From Negadavirga shengliensis (GTDB taxonomy: Bacteria; Bacteroidota; Bacteroidia; Cytophagales; Cyclobacteriaceae), in contig NZ_JBHSJJ010000004.1 of NCBI RefSeq assembly GCF_042652345.1, positions 62,001-126,000 on the forward strand: a DNA stretch of 64,000 nucleotides. The letters run 5' to 3'. Position numbers and translations under genes: made by a program. Shown here one piece after another: positions 18,822 through 27,615 of this stretch. How positions within the stretch are numbered: the first letter of the stretch is position 1; the number at the start of each line of letters is the position of its first letter. Under the pieces are notes generated by a model. It saw only the letters and a program-made list of their open reading frames with translations. It was not told where the DNA came from and did no database searches.

Positions 18822-18850
18822 GGCCATAAGTGCTTCCAACACCTATGGCC
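18822..18850 (-). ncRNA. Terminator-like hairpin of a candidate antisense sRNA upstream of susC2
   Basis: Read on the minus strand, an 11-bp stem forms with one G-U pair and a 7-nt loop (TTGGAAG); on the plus strand the same position is an A-C mismatch, which argues for a minus-strand transcript. The stem is followed on the minus strand by TTTTCTACTG and a longer T run. It ends 93 nt before the susC2 ATG. The loop side AGGTGTTG..AGCA is shared with the hairpin at 52804 while the outer stem bases differ but still pair. A minus-strand -7 box (TAATTTTG, plus 18981-18988) inside susC2 could start such an RNA of about 150 nt. Confidence 0.55.
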
Positions 18851-18943
18851 CCATATCAACACCAGAAGCAGGGAGTGCCATCCCTTTTCTGATACGAGTT
18901 CATTTAACCCAATAGCAATAGACTAAACAAACCAAGTAAAGTT

Positions 18944-21900
18944 ATGAAAAAACGCTTACTAAAGCATGTGATCTACATGACAAAATTATTTACCATCGTC
19001 TTTACTTTCCTGTGCCTATCTATGAGCCTTCTTCTTGCCTCAACGGGAAGTGCACAGGTAAAAAGTATTGAGGAAGTTACCGTTTATCTTTCCCTAAGTG
19101 AGGTGAAAATAGAAAAAGCCTTCAAAGAGCTGGAAAAGCGGACCCATTACAGCTTTGTATTTGCCACAAGGGAGATCAAAGATCTGCCCCCTGTTAGCTT
19201 CGAGAGCAATGGCAAGAGCCTCTACGATGTTTTGTTGGAAATTGCCTCTCAATCCAACCTGAGTTTTAAACAGGTTAATTCCAATATCCATGTGAAGAAA
19301 TCGGATAAAGATCTGGCCGTATCGGTGGAGGAACCCCTGGATGTTACCATCACCGGCACCGTCAAAGACGAAAACGGTGAGCCCATACCGGGCGCCACAG
19401 TGGCGGTTGAAGGAGCCAGTATCGGCACGGCCACGGATATTGATGGAAAGTTCAGCTTGGAAGTAAACGAAGGTGATGTGATTAAAATTTCTTTCATTGG
19501 CTATAAGACCTATAGTTTAACCGTTTCGAAACAAACGGCTTTCAATATTGTATTGGAAGAGGACCAGTCTTCATTGGAAGAAGTGGTGGTGATTGGATAT
19601 GGTACCCAGAAGAGGAGCGATGTGACCGGATCCGTGGTCAGGGCCAATATTGATGCATTTCGTGAATCCCCTAATGTAAATATCGCACAGTCGCTACAAG
19701 GCACGGTGCCGGGGCTGAACATCGGCCAGGTAAACAGGGCCGGTCAGACACCCTCTATTTCAGTCAGGGGAAGAACCACCCTCAGTGGTAATCAGAATGT
19801 TTTAATCGTGGTGGATGGGATCATATTTACAGGAAGCCTCGGTGATCTCAACCCCAATGATATAGAATCAATAGATGTTTTAAAAGATGCCAGCAGCATG
19901 GCCATCTTCGGGGCACAAGCGGCCAACGGTGTAATAATGATCACCACCAGGAGTGGAAAAGTGGAACAAAAGCCTATTTTTAACTATACCGGAACCATCA
20001 CCACCCAGACACCGGCCAATAGACCCGAACTGTTGGACAGAGAAGGGTTTCTTAACAAAGTAAGGGATCAGGACTGGGAGCAAGCCTTTTTGGCTCCGGA
20101 TTATACACAGCCTAATCCTGACTATGATGTTGCTGCACTTTTTGAGCCAACGCTGTACAGCGGATACCAGGACGGAACGGATTTTGACTGGTGGGATGCG
20201 GCTACCCAGACAGGCTATATCAACAAACATGACCTGAGTGTGAGAGGGGCAAGCAGCGAGACTTCTTATTTTATATCTACAAGCTACACAAAGCAGAAGG
20301 GGTTTGTCATGAATGATCAGTTTGAGAGGGTTACGGCCCGGATCAACCTTGATCACCAGATACTGGACTGGTTCAGATTTGGGGTGCAGACTTTCGGTTC
20401 CTTTGCGGACAATTCGGGAGAAATCCCCGCCTTGACGACCATTACCACAATGCCCCCATTGGTCATGCCCTGGGATGAAGACGGGAAGGTGATATTGAAC
20501 CCTGATGGGGCGCAAAGGGCAAATCCCTTTATTACTGCCTTTTCAAATGATTTTGATAAGAGGAATAATCTATTTGGAAATGTCTATTTGGATATCAATG
20601 TTCCCTTTATAGAAGGGTTGAATTACAGGGTGAATTTTGGAAACAATGCGACTTGGAGAAGGCATTACCGCAGCAACGAATATGCGAGCGGGGCTGCTGG
20701 AGAAGCATTTAAAAGGAATTACAATTCTTACGATTGGACCCTGGACAATATTTTGTCATACAGGAAAAGATTCGACAATGACCACGGCATTGACTTGACG
20801 GTGGTTGTCGGCCGAAGGGAACTAAAGTTTGAAAGCACCGAGGCCAATGGCTCCAATTACAACAACCTTAATCTGGGCTACCACGATTTGAGTCTGGGCC
20901 AGCTCCAGTTGATCAAGTCGGGCGCATGGGATGAAAGCTATCTTTATCAAACAGCGAGAGCCAATTATGATTTCAACAATAAATACCTGCTCACCGCTAC
21001 CATCCGACGGGATGGGTTTTCCGGTTTTTCTGCAAACAACAAATACGGCATTTTTCCATCTCTCGGTATAGGGTGGGTGGTCAGTGAAGAGGCATTTTTT
21101 GATCCATCCTGGATGAGTTATCTCAAATTCAGAGGCTCCTATGGAACCAATGGCAATTTGACAAGCAGATATTCATCTTTGGCCAGGGTTTTATTGTATC
21201 CCGCCTATGTGTTCGGGGATGGCGGCTCCACTGCTTTTGGTCAAACGGTGACCACTTTGTCGAACCCCGATTTGTCCTGGGAAACGACAACAGGCTACAA
21301 TTTCGGACTTGATTTTTCTTTGTTTAACGGCCGACTGACCGGCACATTGGATTATTATCAAAGTACGACCAATGACTTGTTATATGATATCAACATCCCT
21401 GAAATCACCGGATTCAATAGCATTTCGACCAATGTAGGAGAAATTGCCAATAGGGGCATTGAACTGGCACTGAAAGGAGATATCGTCAGACGAGGGCAGT
21501 TTAACTGGAATGCCGGTTTCAATATCGCCTCAAATAGAAACCGCATAGTGTCCTTATTGGGGCTGGATGCGGATGAAGATGGCATAGAAGATCACCTCGT
21601 GGCAAGTGGCTTGTTTATCGGGCAATCCATCAATACGATTTTTGACTACGAATCAGCCGGGATTATCCAATTGGGCGAAGAAGCGCCTCCTGGCTTTTTC
21701 GTGGGTACGCACAGGGTAGTGGATCATAACAGCGACGGCATCATTGATGCCAATGACAGGGTGATTATAGGCAGAGAGGAACCGGCTTATAATTTTGGCG
21801 TTTTGAATGAATTCAACTACAGGAATTTTACACTGAGGTTTTTTCTCAATTCCATCCAAGGGGGTAGAAATGGCTATCTGGGTTTGAACAATCCCAATTT

Positions 21901-22252
21901 TGGTCAGGCTGACAATGCACGGAGGAACAATTATTTTAAGGATTACGACTATTGGACCCCCTCGAACCCGGATGCCCGATACAGGGCACAGGATAAGGTA
22001 CCCGGAGTGGAGTATAGGTACTACGGAGACAGAAGTTTCGTCAGATTACAGGATATAACCCTGGCCTACCGATTTGAACGCAACGTGATAGAAAAGTTGG
22101 GTCTTAATGGACTGAAGGTATTCTTCAGTGGTAAAAACCTGGCCACTTGGACAAACTGGACAGGATGGGATCCGGAAACAGGAAGCGGCCTGGTTCAAAA
22201 TGGCTTGCCGGTGATGAAAGGATTTTCCCTGGGTTTGGATGTGAGTTTTTAA
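18944..22252 (+). CDS. SusC/RagA TonB-dependent transporter with STN signalling domain, locus 2
   Basis: 1102 residues. Signal (about 1-38), STN domain (about 45-115, IEKAFKELEKRTHYSFVF), carboxypeptidase-regulatory-like domain (about 133-212, TGTVKDENGEPIPGATVAV), TonB-box-like EEVVVIGYG at 212-220, plug with DIESIDVLKDASSMAIFG, and the barrel ending GLDVSF. A normally conserved YGSRGANG plug motif reads FGAQAANG here, as SLAANG in SusC1, so these two belong to one subgroup. It imports the product of a surface glycan with SusD2, which starts 16 bp later. The sulfatase and glycan-active genes downstream suggest a sulfated polysaccharide. Confidence 0.95.
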   Translation: MKKRLLKHVIYMTKLFTIVFTFLCLSMSLLLASTGSAQVKSIEEVTVYLSLSEVKIEKAFKELEKRTHYSFVFATREIKDLPPVSFESNGKSLYDVLLEIASQSNLSFKQVNSNIHVKKSDKDLAVSVEEPLDVTITGTVKDENGEPIPGATVAVEGASIGTATDIDGKFSLEVNEGDVIKISFIGYKTYSLTVSKQTAFNIVLEEDQSSLEEVVVIGYGTQKRSDVTGSVVRANIDAFRESPNVNIAQSLQGTVPGLNIGQVNRAGQTPSISVRGRTTLSGNQNVLIVVDGIIFTGSLGDLNPNDIESIDVLKDASSMAIFGAQAANGVIMITTRSGKVEQKPIFNYTGTITTQTPANRPELLDREGFLNKVRDQDWEQAFLAPDYTQPNPDYDVAALFEPTLYSGYQDGTDFDWWDAATQTGYINKHDLSVRGASSETSYFISTSYTKQKGFVMNDQFERVTARINLDHQILDWFRFGVQTFGSFADNSGEIPALTTITTMPPLVMPWDEDGKVILNPDGAQRANPFITAFSNDFDKRNNLFGNVYLDINVPFIEGLNYRVNFGNNATWRRHYRSNEYASGAAGEAFKRNYNSYDWTLDNILSYRKRFDNDHGIDLTVVVGRRELKFESTEANGSNYNNLNLGYHDLSLGQLQLIKSGAWDESYLYQTARANYDFNNKYLLTATIRRDGFSGFSANNKYGIFPSLGIGWVVSEEAFFDPSWMSYLKFRGSYGTNGNLTSRYSSLARVLLYPAYVFGDGGSTAFGQTVTTLSNPDLSWETTTGYNFGLDFSLFNGRLTGTLDYYQSTTNDLLYDINIPEITGFNSISTNVGEIANRGIELALKGDIVRRGQFNWNAGFNIASNRNRIVSLLGLDADEDGIEDHLVASGLFIGQSINTIFDYESAGIIQLGEEAPPGFFVGTHRVVDHNSDGIIDANDRVIIGREEPAYNFGVLNEFNYRNFTLRFFLNSIQGGRNGYLGLNNPNFGQADNARRNNYFKDYDYWTPSNPDARYRAQDKVPGVEYRYYGDRSFVRLQDITLAYRFERNVIEKLGLNGLKVFFSGKNLATWTNWTGWDPETGSGLVQNGLPVMKGFSLGLDVSF

Positions 22253-22268
22253 ATAAACATTAAAGAAC

Positions 22269-23978
22269 ATGAAAGCAATAAAATACCATATATTGATAAA
22301 TATACTGATTGTAATTAATCTGACGGGATGTTTGGATTCAAGTATTTTGAATGAAGTTCCTTTGGATTTTTCAAGTCCGGAAAATTCTTATATTACAGAA
22401 GCGGATTTCAATGCCGCTGTCATCGCACTCTATGACCATTCAAGGTTGGCGTTGTCAGAGGGAGAGCACCGGCCGCTCGATTATATTTATGGGACAGATT
22501 TGGGGTACAACGGGGCCAATCAGTTAAACATGAGATTCGGGTCCTATCTTGCGACCCTGCTGCCTACTTCAGAACAACCGATATACCACTGGAGGCAATA
22601 TTACAAGGTAATCTCGGGGGCCAATATCATCCTAAACCGGCTTGAAAATTCCCAGGTAAGTGAACAGCATAAGATACTTATTGAAGCCCAGGCAAAATTA
22701 TTTAGAGGCATGGCTTATAGGAATTTAGCACATTTGTTTGGGGGAGTGCCTATTGAATTGGAGGAAGTCCAGTCTCCAAAAACCGACTATGTGCGGGCAA
22801 GCAGAACAGAAGTATACCAACAAGCTGCCGGTGATCTTGAGTTTGCTGCGGCCAACTTACCGGGAATTACCCAAGTGAGGGATGGGGAGATAAGTGACCT
22901 GGCAGCCTATCACATTTTGGCAGAAGTGTATGTCTCTCTTGAGCGTTGGACGGAAGCCGTGCAGGCAGCAAGTGTTGTGATAGATGATCCTAATACGGCG
23001 TTGATGACAGAGAGATTTGGTTCCCTTGCCAATGAGCCAGGAGATGTATATTGGGATCTTTCAAGAAGGTACAATCAAAATAGGGGATCCGGAAATACGG
23101 AGGGTATTTGGGTATGGCAATATGAAGTGGATTTGCCTGGTGGGGTGATTTCATCCTCCGCTTTGAGAGGACCTATGCTCGAAAGAGACCATTCGCCCAG
23201 GCCGTGGAGCTTTACGGTAAGGGACCCTTCCGGAGTTGCTCCTTTCCTTCCACAGGGAGTGTCTGACAATACTGGAGGAAGGGGCATTGGAAGATTCAGG
23301 GGAACCAATCACCTGAATTACGGTATCTGGGAATATGACTGGGATGATATGCGGAATTCCGAATATAATTTCATACGGGATGTGGCATTCAATAACCCGG
23401 AGTCCGAGTGGTATGGACAAAAGATATCAGATCACATGCCGTTGTTTAGGAGGACCTTGGAAGATACAATCAGAAATTTTTATCCCTATCAAGCCAAGGT
23501 AACCACTCCCGGACAGCACCCGGTGGAACTGTATATGGATCCGGTCTTGAAAACACTGGTTTCTTCCACTGCTGGTACTACTTACAGCGATCAGTATCAC
23601 ATCAGGTTGGCCGAGACCTATCTGTTGCGGGCTGAGGCGCATTTGGGTACCGGTAACCTCCAGGCCGCCGCGGATGATATTAATGTGGTCAGGGGTAGGG
23701 CTAATGCCCGCTTAGTAACCCCCGGGGAAGTTGATATTGATTTTATTTTAGATGAAAGAATGAGAGAACTGGGCGTGGAAGAAAAACGAAGATTAACTTT
23801 GAACAGATTGGGGCTCCTCTATGAAAGGACAAACAAATATTGTGAAGGATATCCCGGCGTGACCAATCACGGTGTCGATGTGCAGCCGTATCACAATTTG
23901 TTTCCCATTCCTTTCAGCGAAATAGAAAGAAATACCGGTGCGGTACTGACACAAAATCCCGGCTATGCTGCCGATTAG
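22269..23978 (+). CDS. SusD/RagB family surface glycan-binding lipoprotein, locus 2
   Basis: 569 residues with lipobox NLTGC (Cys21) and the SusD N-terminal pattern LNEVPLDFSSPENSY. FRGMAYRNLAHLFGGVPIEL, the RAEAHLGTGNLQAAADDINV block and the C-terminal NLFPIPFSEIERNTG with QNPGY are diagnostic. Works as the lid and binding unit of SusC2. Similarity to SusD1 runs along the whole length, including the FILDER-REL-VEE segment. Confidence 0.94.
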   Translation: MKAIKYHILINILIVINLTGCLDSSILNEVPLDFSSPENSYITEADFNAAVIALYDHSRLALSEGEHRPLDYIYGTDLGYNGANQLNMRFGSYLATLLPTSEQPIYHWRQYYKVISGANIILNRLENSQVSEQHKILIEAQAKLFRGMAYRNLAHLFGGVPIELEEVQSPKTDYVRASRTEVYQQAAGDLEFAAANLPGITQVRDGEISDLAAYHILAEVYVSLERWTEAVQAASVVIDDPNTALMTERFGSLANEPGDVYWDLSRRYNQNRGSGNTEGIWVWQYEVDLPGGVISSSALRGPMLERDHSPRPWSFTVRDPSGVAPFLPQGVSDNTGGRGIGRFRGTNHLNYGIWEYDWDDMRNSEYNFIRDVAFNNPESEWYGQKISDHMPLFRRTLEDTIRNFYPYQAKVTTPGQHPVELYMDPVLKTLVSSTAGTTYSDQYHIRLAETYLLRAEAHLGTGNLQAAADDINVVRGRANARLVTPGEVDIDFILDERMRELGVEEKRRLTLNRLGLLYERTNKYCEGYPGVTNHGVDVQPYHNLFPIPFSEIERNTGAVLTQNPGYAAD

Positions 23979-24115
23979 GAATTATTGGTGACAATGGCAA
24001 AACACGTTTCAGGAAAGAGGTTGTTGTTTTATCCTGACCAGGGCCTGTTGAAACCCCAGCAAGTCCTGGATAACCATAAAAATAAAGCAGTTGAGTTTTA
24101 ATAACCATTCAAAAA

Positions 24116-25753
24116 ATGAAAACATTATTGACGATTCCATTTGTGTTTATTTTGATCTTCCTGATCGGGTGTTCGCCGGAGGATTCTGAGGTGAAAAAAC
24201 GGCCCAATATATTGTTTGCCATCAGCGATGACCAGTCATTTGCCCACACCAGCTTTGAAGGCAGCCCATTTGTCAGTACGCCCGCTTTTGACAGGATCGC
24301 TCGTGAGGGGGTTTATTTTAGAAACTGTATCGCGGGATCTCCCGGTTGTGCACCTTCGCGGAGTGCGATCGTTACGGGAAGGCACCATTGGCAAAACGAG
24401 CAATCAGGTCAGCACGCCGCACCATGGTTAAAAAAACATGTTCCGTTTGTGGATCTGCTGGATGCCAATGGCTATGCTACCGGGCTTACCGGAAAGGGCG
24501 TGGGTCCGTTTCGATATGCACGGGATGAAAATGACTCACTATGGAGAGCCACCAATGCGGCGGGTATCGCCCACAGCCATATCAAATATGAACCCGGCAC
24601 ACCAGGCGATGAGCGACCGGCAGATAAAATCAGTGACATCAACTATTTCGAAAACTTTAAGTATTTTATGGAAAATGTGAAGGGGGATAAACCGTTTTTC
24701 TTTTGGTACGGGGGGTTGGAGCCGCATCGGGCCTATGAGCAGGATTCCTGGAAAAGGACCGATAAAAACCTGAGTGATGTGGTGGTGCCCGGTTTTTTCC
24801 CGGATCATGATATCGTCAGGGGAGATATGTTGGACTATGCAGTAGAAATCGAATGGTTTGATTTGCATCTACAGCGCATGCTGGAATACCTCGAAGAAAT
24901 TGGGGAACTGGAAAACACCATCGTCATCGTCACCGCGGACAACGGCATGCCCTTTCCCAGAGCGAAGGCCAACAGTTACGAATACGGTGTCCATGTGCCT
25001 TTTGCCGTGAGATTTCCGGAAAATTTTCCCGGAGGACGTGTTGTTGATGATGTGATCGGTTTTTCCGACCTTGCTCCGACCATCCTCGAAATCACCGACA
25101 CAAGTTCTGAAGGCATGCTGCCCATAACCGGGAAAAGCATTCTGAATATTCTGCGTTCAGAGAATGAGGGGGCAGTTGATCCTTCAAGGGAATATGTTTT
25201 TTCGGGCAGGGAACGGCATTCCTCTTCCCGTTATGAAAATTGGGGCTATCCACAGCGTGCGATCCGCAGCCAGGATTATTTGTTGGTTTGGAACATGAAG
25301 CCGGAGCGTTGGCCGGCTGGGGCGCCGCAACGCATAAAGCCGGATACAAAGGATGAACTGCTGCCCCTGCACGGGATAGACGAAAATGGGATACACCATT
25401 CTGAGTGGGCTTATACGGACATTGACGAAAGCCCTACAAAATCATACATCATCGAAAATATGAAGGAAGAAAAGGTAAGTGCTTATTTCGGATTAGCCCA
25501 TAACAAACGGCCCGAATATGAACTTTTTGATATAAAAAATGACCCTTATAACCTGACCAACCTTGCAGGTGATGTTCGTTTTGAGGAAATTGAGAGGGAA
25601 ATGAAGGAGGCCCTCCGGGAGGAATTGACGAAAACGGATGACCCAAGAGTAGTTGGCCCTGATAAAGAAGTATTTGATTCCTATATCCGGTACAGTCCGA
25701 TGCGGGAATTTCCGGAACCTGATGATACCTTGTTAGAGGAAACTTTGAGATGA
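24116..25753 (+). CDS. Type I sulfatase lipoprotein (formylglycine-dependent, heparan N-sulfatase-like branch)
   Basis: 545 residues with lipobox FLIGC (Cys19). The maturation motif is CAPSR, with Cys78 converted to formylglycine and Arg82 conserved. Metal ligands are expected in ISDDQSF near residue 37 and in VTADNGMPFPRAKANSYEYG. WYGGLEPHRAYE and the latter segment are like those of the S1_8 group (N-sulfoglucosamine sulfohydrolase relatives), so an amino-sugar or similar sulfate is possible but not shown. Removes sulfate from a glycan in the envelope. First gene after susD2 and followed within 29 bp by the next, so part of a utilisation operon. No sulfatase-maturing enzyme lies in the window. 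Confidence 0.88.
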   Translation: MKTLLTIPFVFILIFLIGCSPEDSEVKKRPNILFAISDDQSFAHTSFEGSPFVSTPAFDRIAREGVYFRNCIAGSPGCAPSRSAIVTGRHHWQNEQSGQHAAPWLKKHVPFVDLLDANGYATGLTGKGVGPFRYARDENDSLWRATNAAGIAHSHIKYEPGTPGDERPADKISDINYFENFKYFMENVKGDKPFFFWYGGLEPHRAYEQDSWKRTDKNLSDVVVPGFFPDHDIVRGDMLDYAVEIEWFDLHLQRMLEYLEEIGELENTIVIVTADNGMPFPRAKANSYEYGVHVPFAVRFPENFPGGRVVDDVIGFSDLAPTILEITDTSSEGMLPITGKSILNILRSENEGAVDPSREYVFSGRERHSSSRYENWGYPQRAIRSQDYLLVWNMKPERWPAGAPQRIKPDTKDELLPLHGIDENGIHHSEWAYTDIDESPTKSYIIENMKEEKVSAYFGLAHNKRPEYELFDIKNDPYNLTNLAGDVRFEEIEREMKEALREELTKTDDPRVVGPDKEVFDSYIRYSPMREFPEPDDTLLEETLR

Positions 25754-25782
25754 CCGGGTATGGGTTGCTGAAAAATTAATAG

Positions 25783-26799
25783 ATGCAGATGAATATGAAT
25801 GTTTGTATTTCCCTGATATTGTCCCTTTCCTTTTTCATCGGAAGTCGGTCGCCGGCTTATTCGCAAGGGAAGGAGGGAGGGCGACTCATGTTGAAATCCG
25901 GATTTGAAGAAGGGGTATCCGTCACCCCAGATATGACCACGCTTACCGGATCGGATATACCGGGGTACAGCTGGGATGAAAAACAAGCCTGGATTTCTTT
26001 TACCGAGTTCACCTATATCGTCAACCCGGATAAAAACCTGGAGGACTATATGGAATCGGTCATTGAAGAGGCTACCGGGCCCCACGGAAATGTCACCCGG
26101 GTGCTCAGAATGACCAATAAAAAAGACGATACCGATCACCCTGCTGTTAGCCGCAATGAATTTTCATTTCTAAGCAATGAAAAGGGAGAAGCGGCTTATG
26201 AGGAAGGATATGTGCGGTATTGGATGAAACTTCCGGAGAATCTTCCGGATATTATCCCATTCGAAGATCCGATGACATTTTATGTCATTATGGAATGGAA
26301 AGAGCCGGGCTCGGGTATCAGAAAGTCCGCTGAGGAATGTATCGAATGTTGCGACGCCAAGCCGGGAGGTACCAACAACTACCGCATCAATATCAATATC
26401 ATCAAAGACGCCCATTCGCGTGATCTGTATTGGCGGGTGATGGGAGAGCATCCCCAGCCCTGCCGGGAAGTAGAGTGGCAGTTTGATGCCCGGGAGGCGA
26501 GTATTCCTGTGGGGGAGTGGTTTCTGGTAGAAGCGTATATGAAGAAACACGAAACCGAGGGGCGGGTGTATTTCGCGATCAACGAACAGGTGATACTGGA
26601 TACGGATGAGACCAGGCCGGATGGATTTACGGGCCGGACCCAGCATGCAGATAATCCTTTACCATTGCGTTTTTGGTCACCTTTGAAGAACTATCACAGC
26701 ATGGAATGGAACCGACAGGGCCCCATAAATCACCTGTATGACGATTTTGAAATGTGGAGCGGTTTTCCGCCTGGTCATCCCGCATTAAGATTAAAGTAA
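25783..26799 (+). CDS. Secreted protein of unknown function, probable beta-sandwich, in the sulfatase cluster
   Basis: 338 residues with a signal peptide ending near SPAYSQ. The body is rich in aromatic and acidic residues in beta-type spacing (EEGYVRYWMKLPEN, then MTFYVIMEWKEPG, WFLVEAYMKKHETEG, HLYDDFEMWSG), which resembles concanavalin-like or jelly-roll polysaccharide lyases and binding modules. A cysteine cluster ECIECCDAK is unusual. I do not recognise the family. It lies between the sulfatase and a DUF1961-like protein, 5 bp from the latter, so it most likely acts on the same sulfated glycan, as lyase or binder. Confidence 0.6.
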   Translation: MQMNMNVCISLILSLSFFIGSRSPAYSQGKEGGRLMLKSGFEEGVSVTPDMTTLTGSDIPGYSWDEKQAWISFTEFTYIVNPDKNLEDYMESVIEEATGPHGNVTRVLRMTNKKDDTDHPAVSRNEFSFLSNEKGEAAYEEGYVRYWMKLPENLPDIIPFEDPMTFYVIMEWKEPGSGIRKSAEECIECCDAKPGGTNNYRININIIKDAHSRDLYWRVMGEHPQPCREVEWQFDAREASIPVGEWFLVEAYMKKHETEGRVYFAINEQVILDTDETRPDGFTGRTQHADNPLPLRFWSPLKNYHSMEWNRQGPINHLYDDFEMWSGFPPGHPALRLK

Positions 26800-26804
26800 C
26801 AGGC

Positions 26805-27575
26805 ATGAGCTACACTAATATATCATATGTAATCACTTTGCTGTTTTTTCTGGTCTTTCCCGGCAATGAACCCGAAACCGGTATAAAGGATTTATTTCAT
26901 TGGCGTGGCCAGACTGTTGTTGTACAGCAGCCTTTGTTTCCGGACCAAGGCACCGTAGTATTCCGGGAGACCTTTGATTATCCCGACGGTCCGCTGCCCG
27001 ATGATTGGTGGTATGAAGGCAATACGGCAAGGATTAAGGATGGCCACTTGTTTGTCGATGCAGATACCAGTGATCAAAGGATGTCAACCATTTGGCTTGA
27101 TCGCGAACTTTCCGGCAATATCCGGATAGAATTTGATGTCCACGTGGTTTCGTCAAGTGATACCGCTAATAACATCAATTGCTTTTTTATGTATTCGGAT
27201 CCGGAGGGTAAACCACTCAGAGAAACAAAAGACGCTAGGGTTAAAGGAGATTACAACAGTTATCATGTATTGAATGGGTATATTTTTACCTATTTGGCAA
27301 ATGGAAATCCGACAAATGCAAGAATCCGCTTTAGGGACAACCCCGGCTTTAATTTGTTGGCGGAGGGTTTTGGTTCGGAATGTAAAGCGGGAAAGACTTA
27401 TCGCATCGGGATTGAGAAAAGAAATAACAGGTATCTGTATTGGGTAGATGGTATGAAAATCCTGGACAAAGCAGCTGGCGAATTCTACCCTACGCATTCG
27501 AAAGGCCTGTTTGGGTTCAGAACCTGGCATACTTCACTTTGGTGGGATAATGTCGTGATCCGGCAAATGGATTGA
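26805..27575 (+). CDS. Secreted concanavalin-like protein, DUF1961-like
   Basis: 256 residues from ATG 26805, 5 bp after the previous stop; an ATG at 26754 is in frame but overlaps the neighbour and lacks a signal, so it is not used. The N-terminus is a signal segment (YVITLLFFLVFPG). Then FRETFDYPDGPLPDDWWYEG, GDYNSYHVLNGYIFTYL, RFRDNPGFNLL and KGLFGFRTWHTSLWWDNVVI give a single beta-sandwich domain similar to DUF1961 or laminarinase-like folds. Function unknown; operon context suggests a role in breaking or binding a sulfated polysaccharide. Confidence 0.65.
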   Translation: MSYTNISYVITLLFFLVFPGNEPETGIKDLFHWRGQTVVVQQPLFPDQGTVVFRETFDYPDGPLPDDWWYEGNTARIKDGHLFVDADTSDQRMSTIWLDRELSGNIRIEFDVHVVSSSDTANNINCFFMYSDPEGKPLRETKDARVKGDYNSYHVLNGYIFTYLANGNPTNARIRFRDNPGFNLLAEGFGSECKAGKTYRIGIEKRNNRYLYWVDGMKILDKAAGEFYPTHSKGLFGFRTWHTSLWWDNVVIRQMD

Positions 27576-27615
27576 CAATTCTCAGTTTACAAATTCCGGA
27601 TTAATTACGAATACA

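Noticed and set aside
26754..26804. Upstream in-frame ATG for the DUF1961-like gene
   Set aside because: It overlaps the preceding gene and would place a non-signal extension before the signal peptide.
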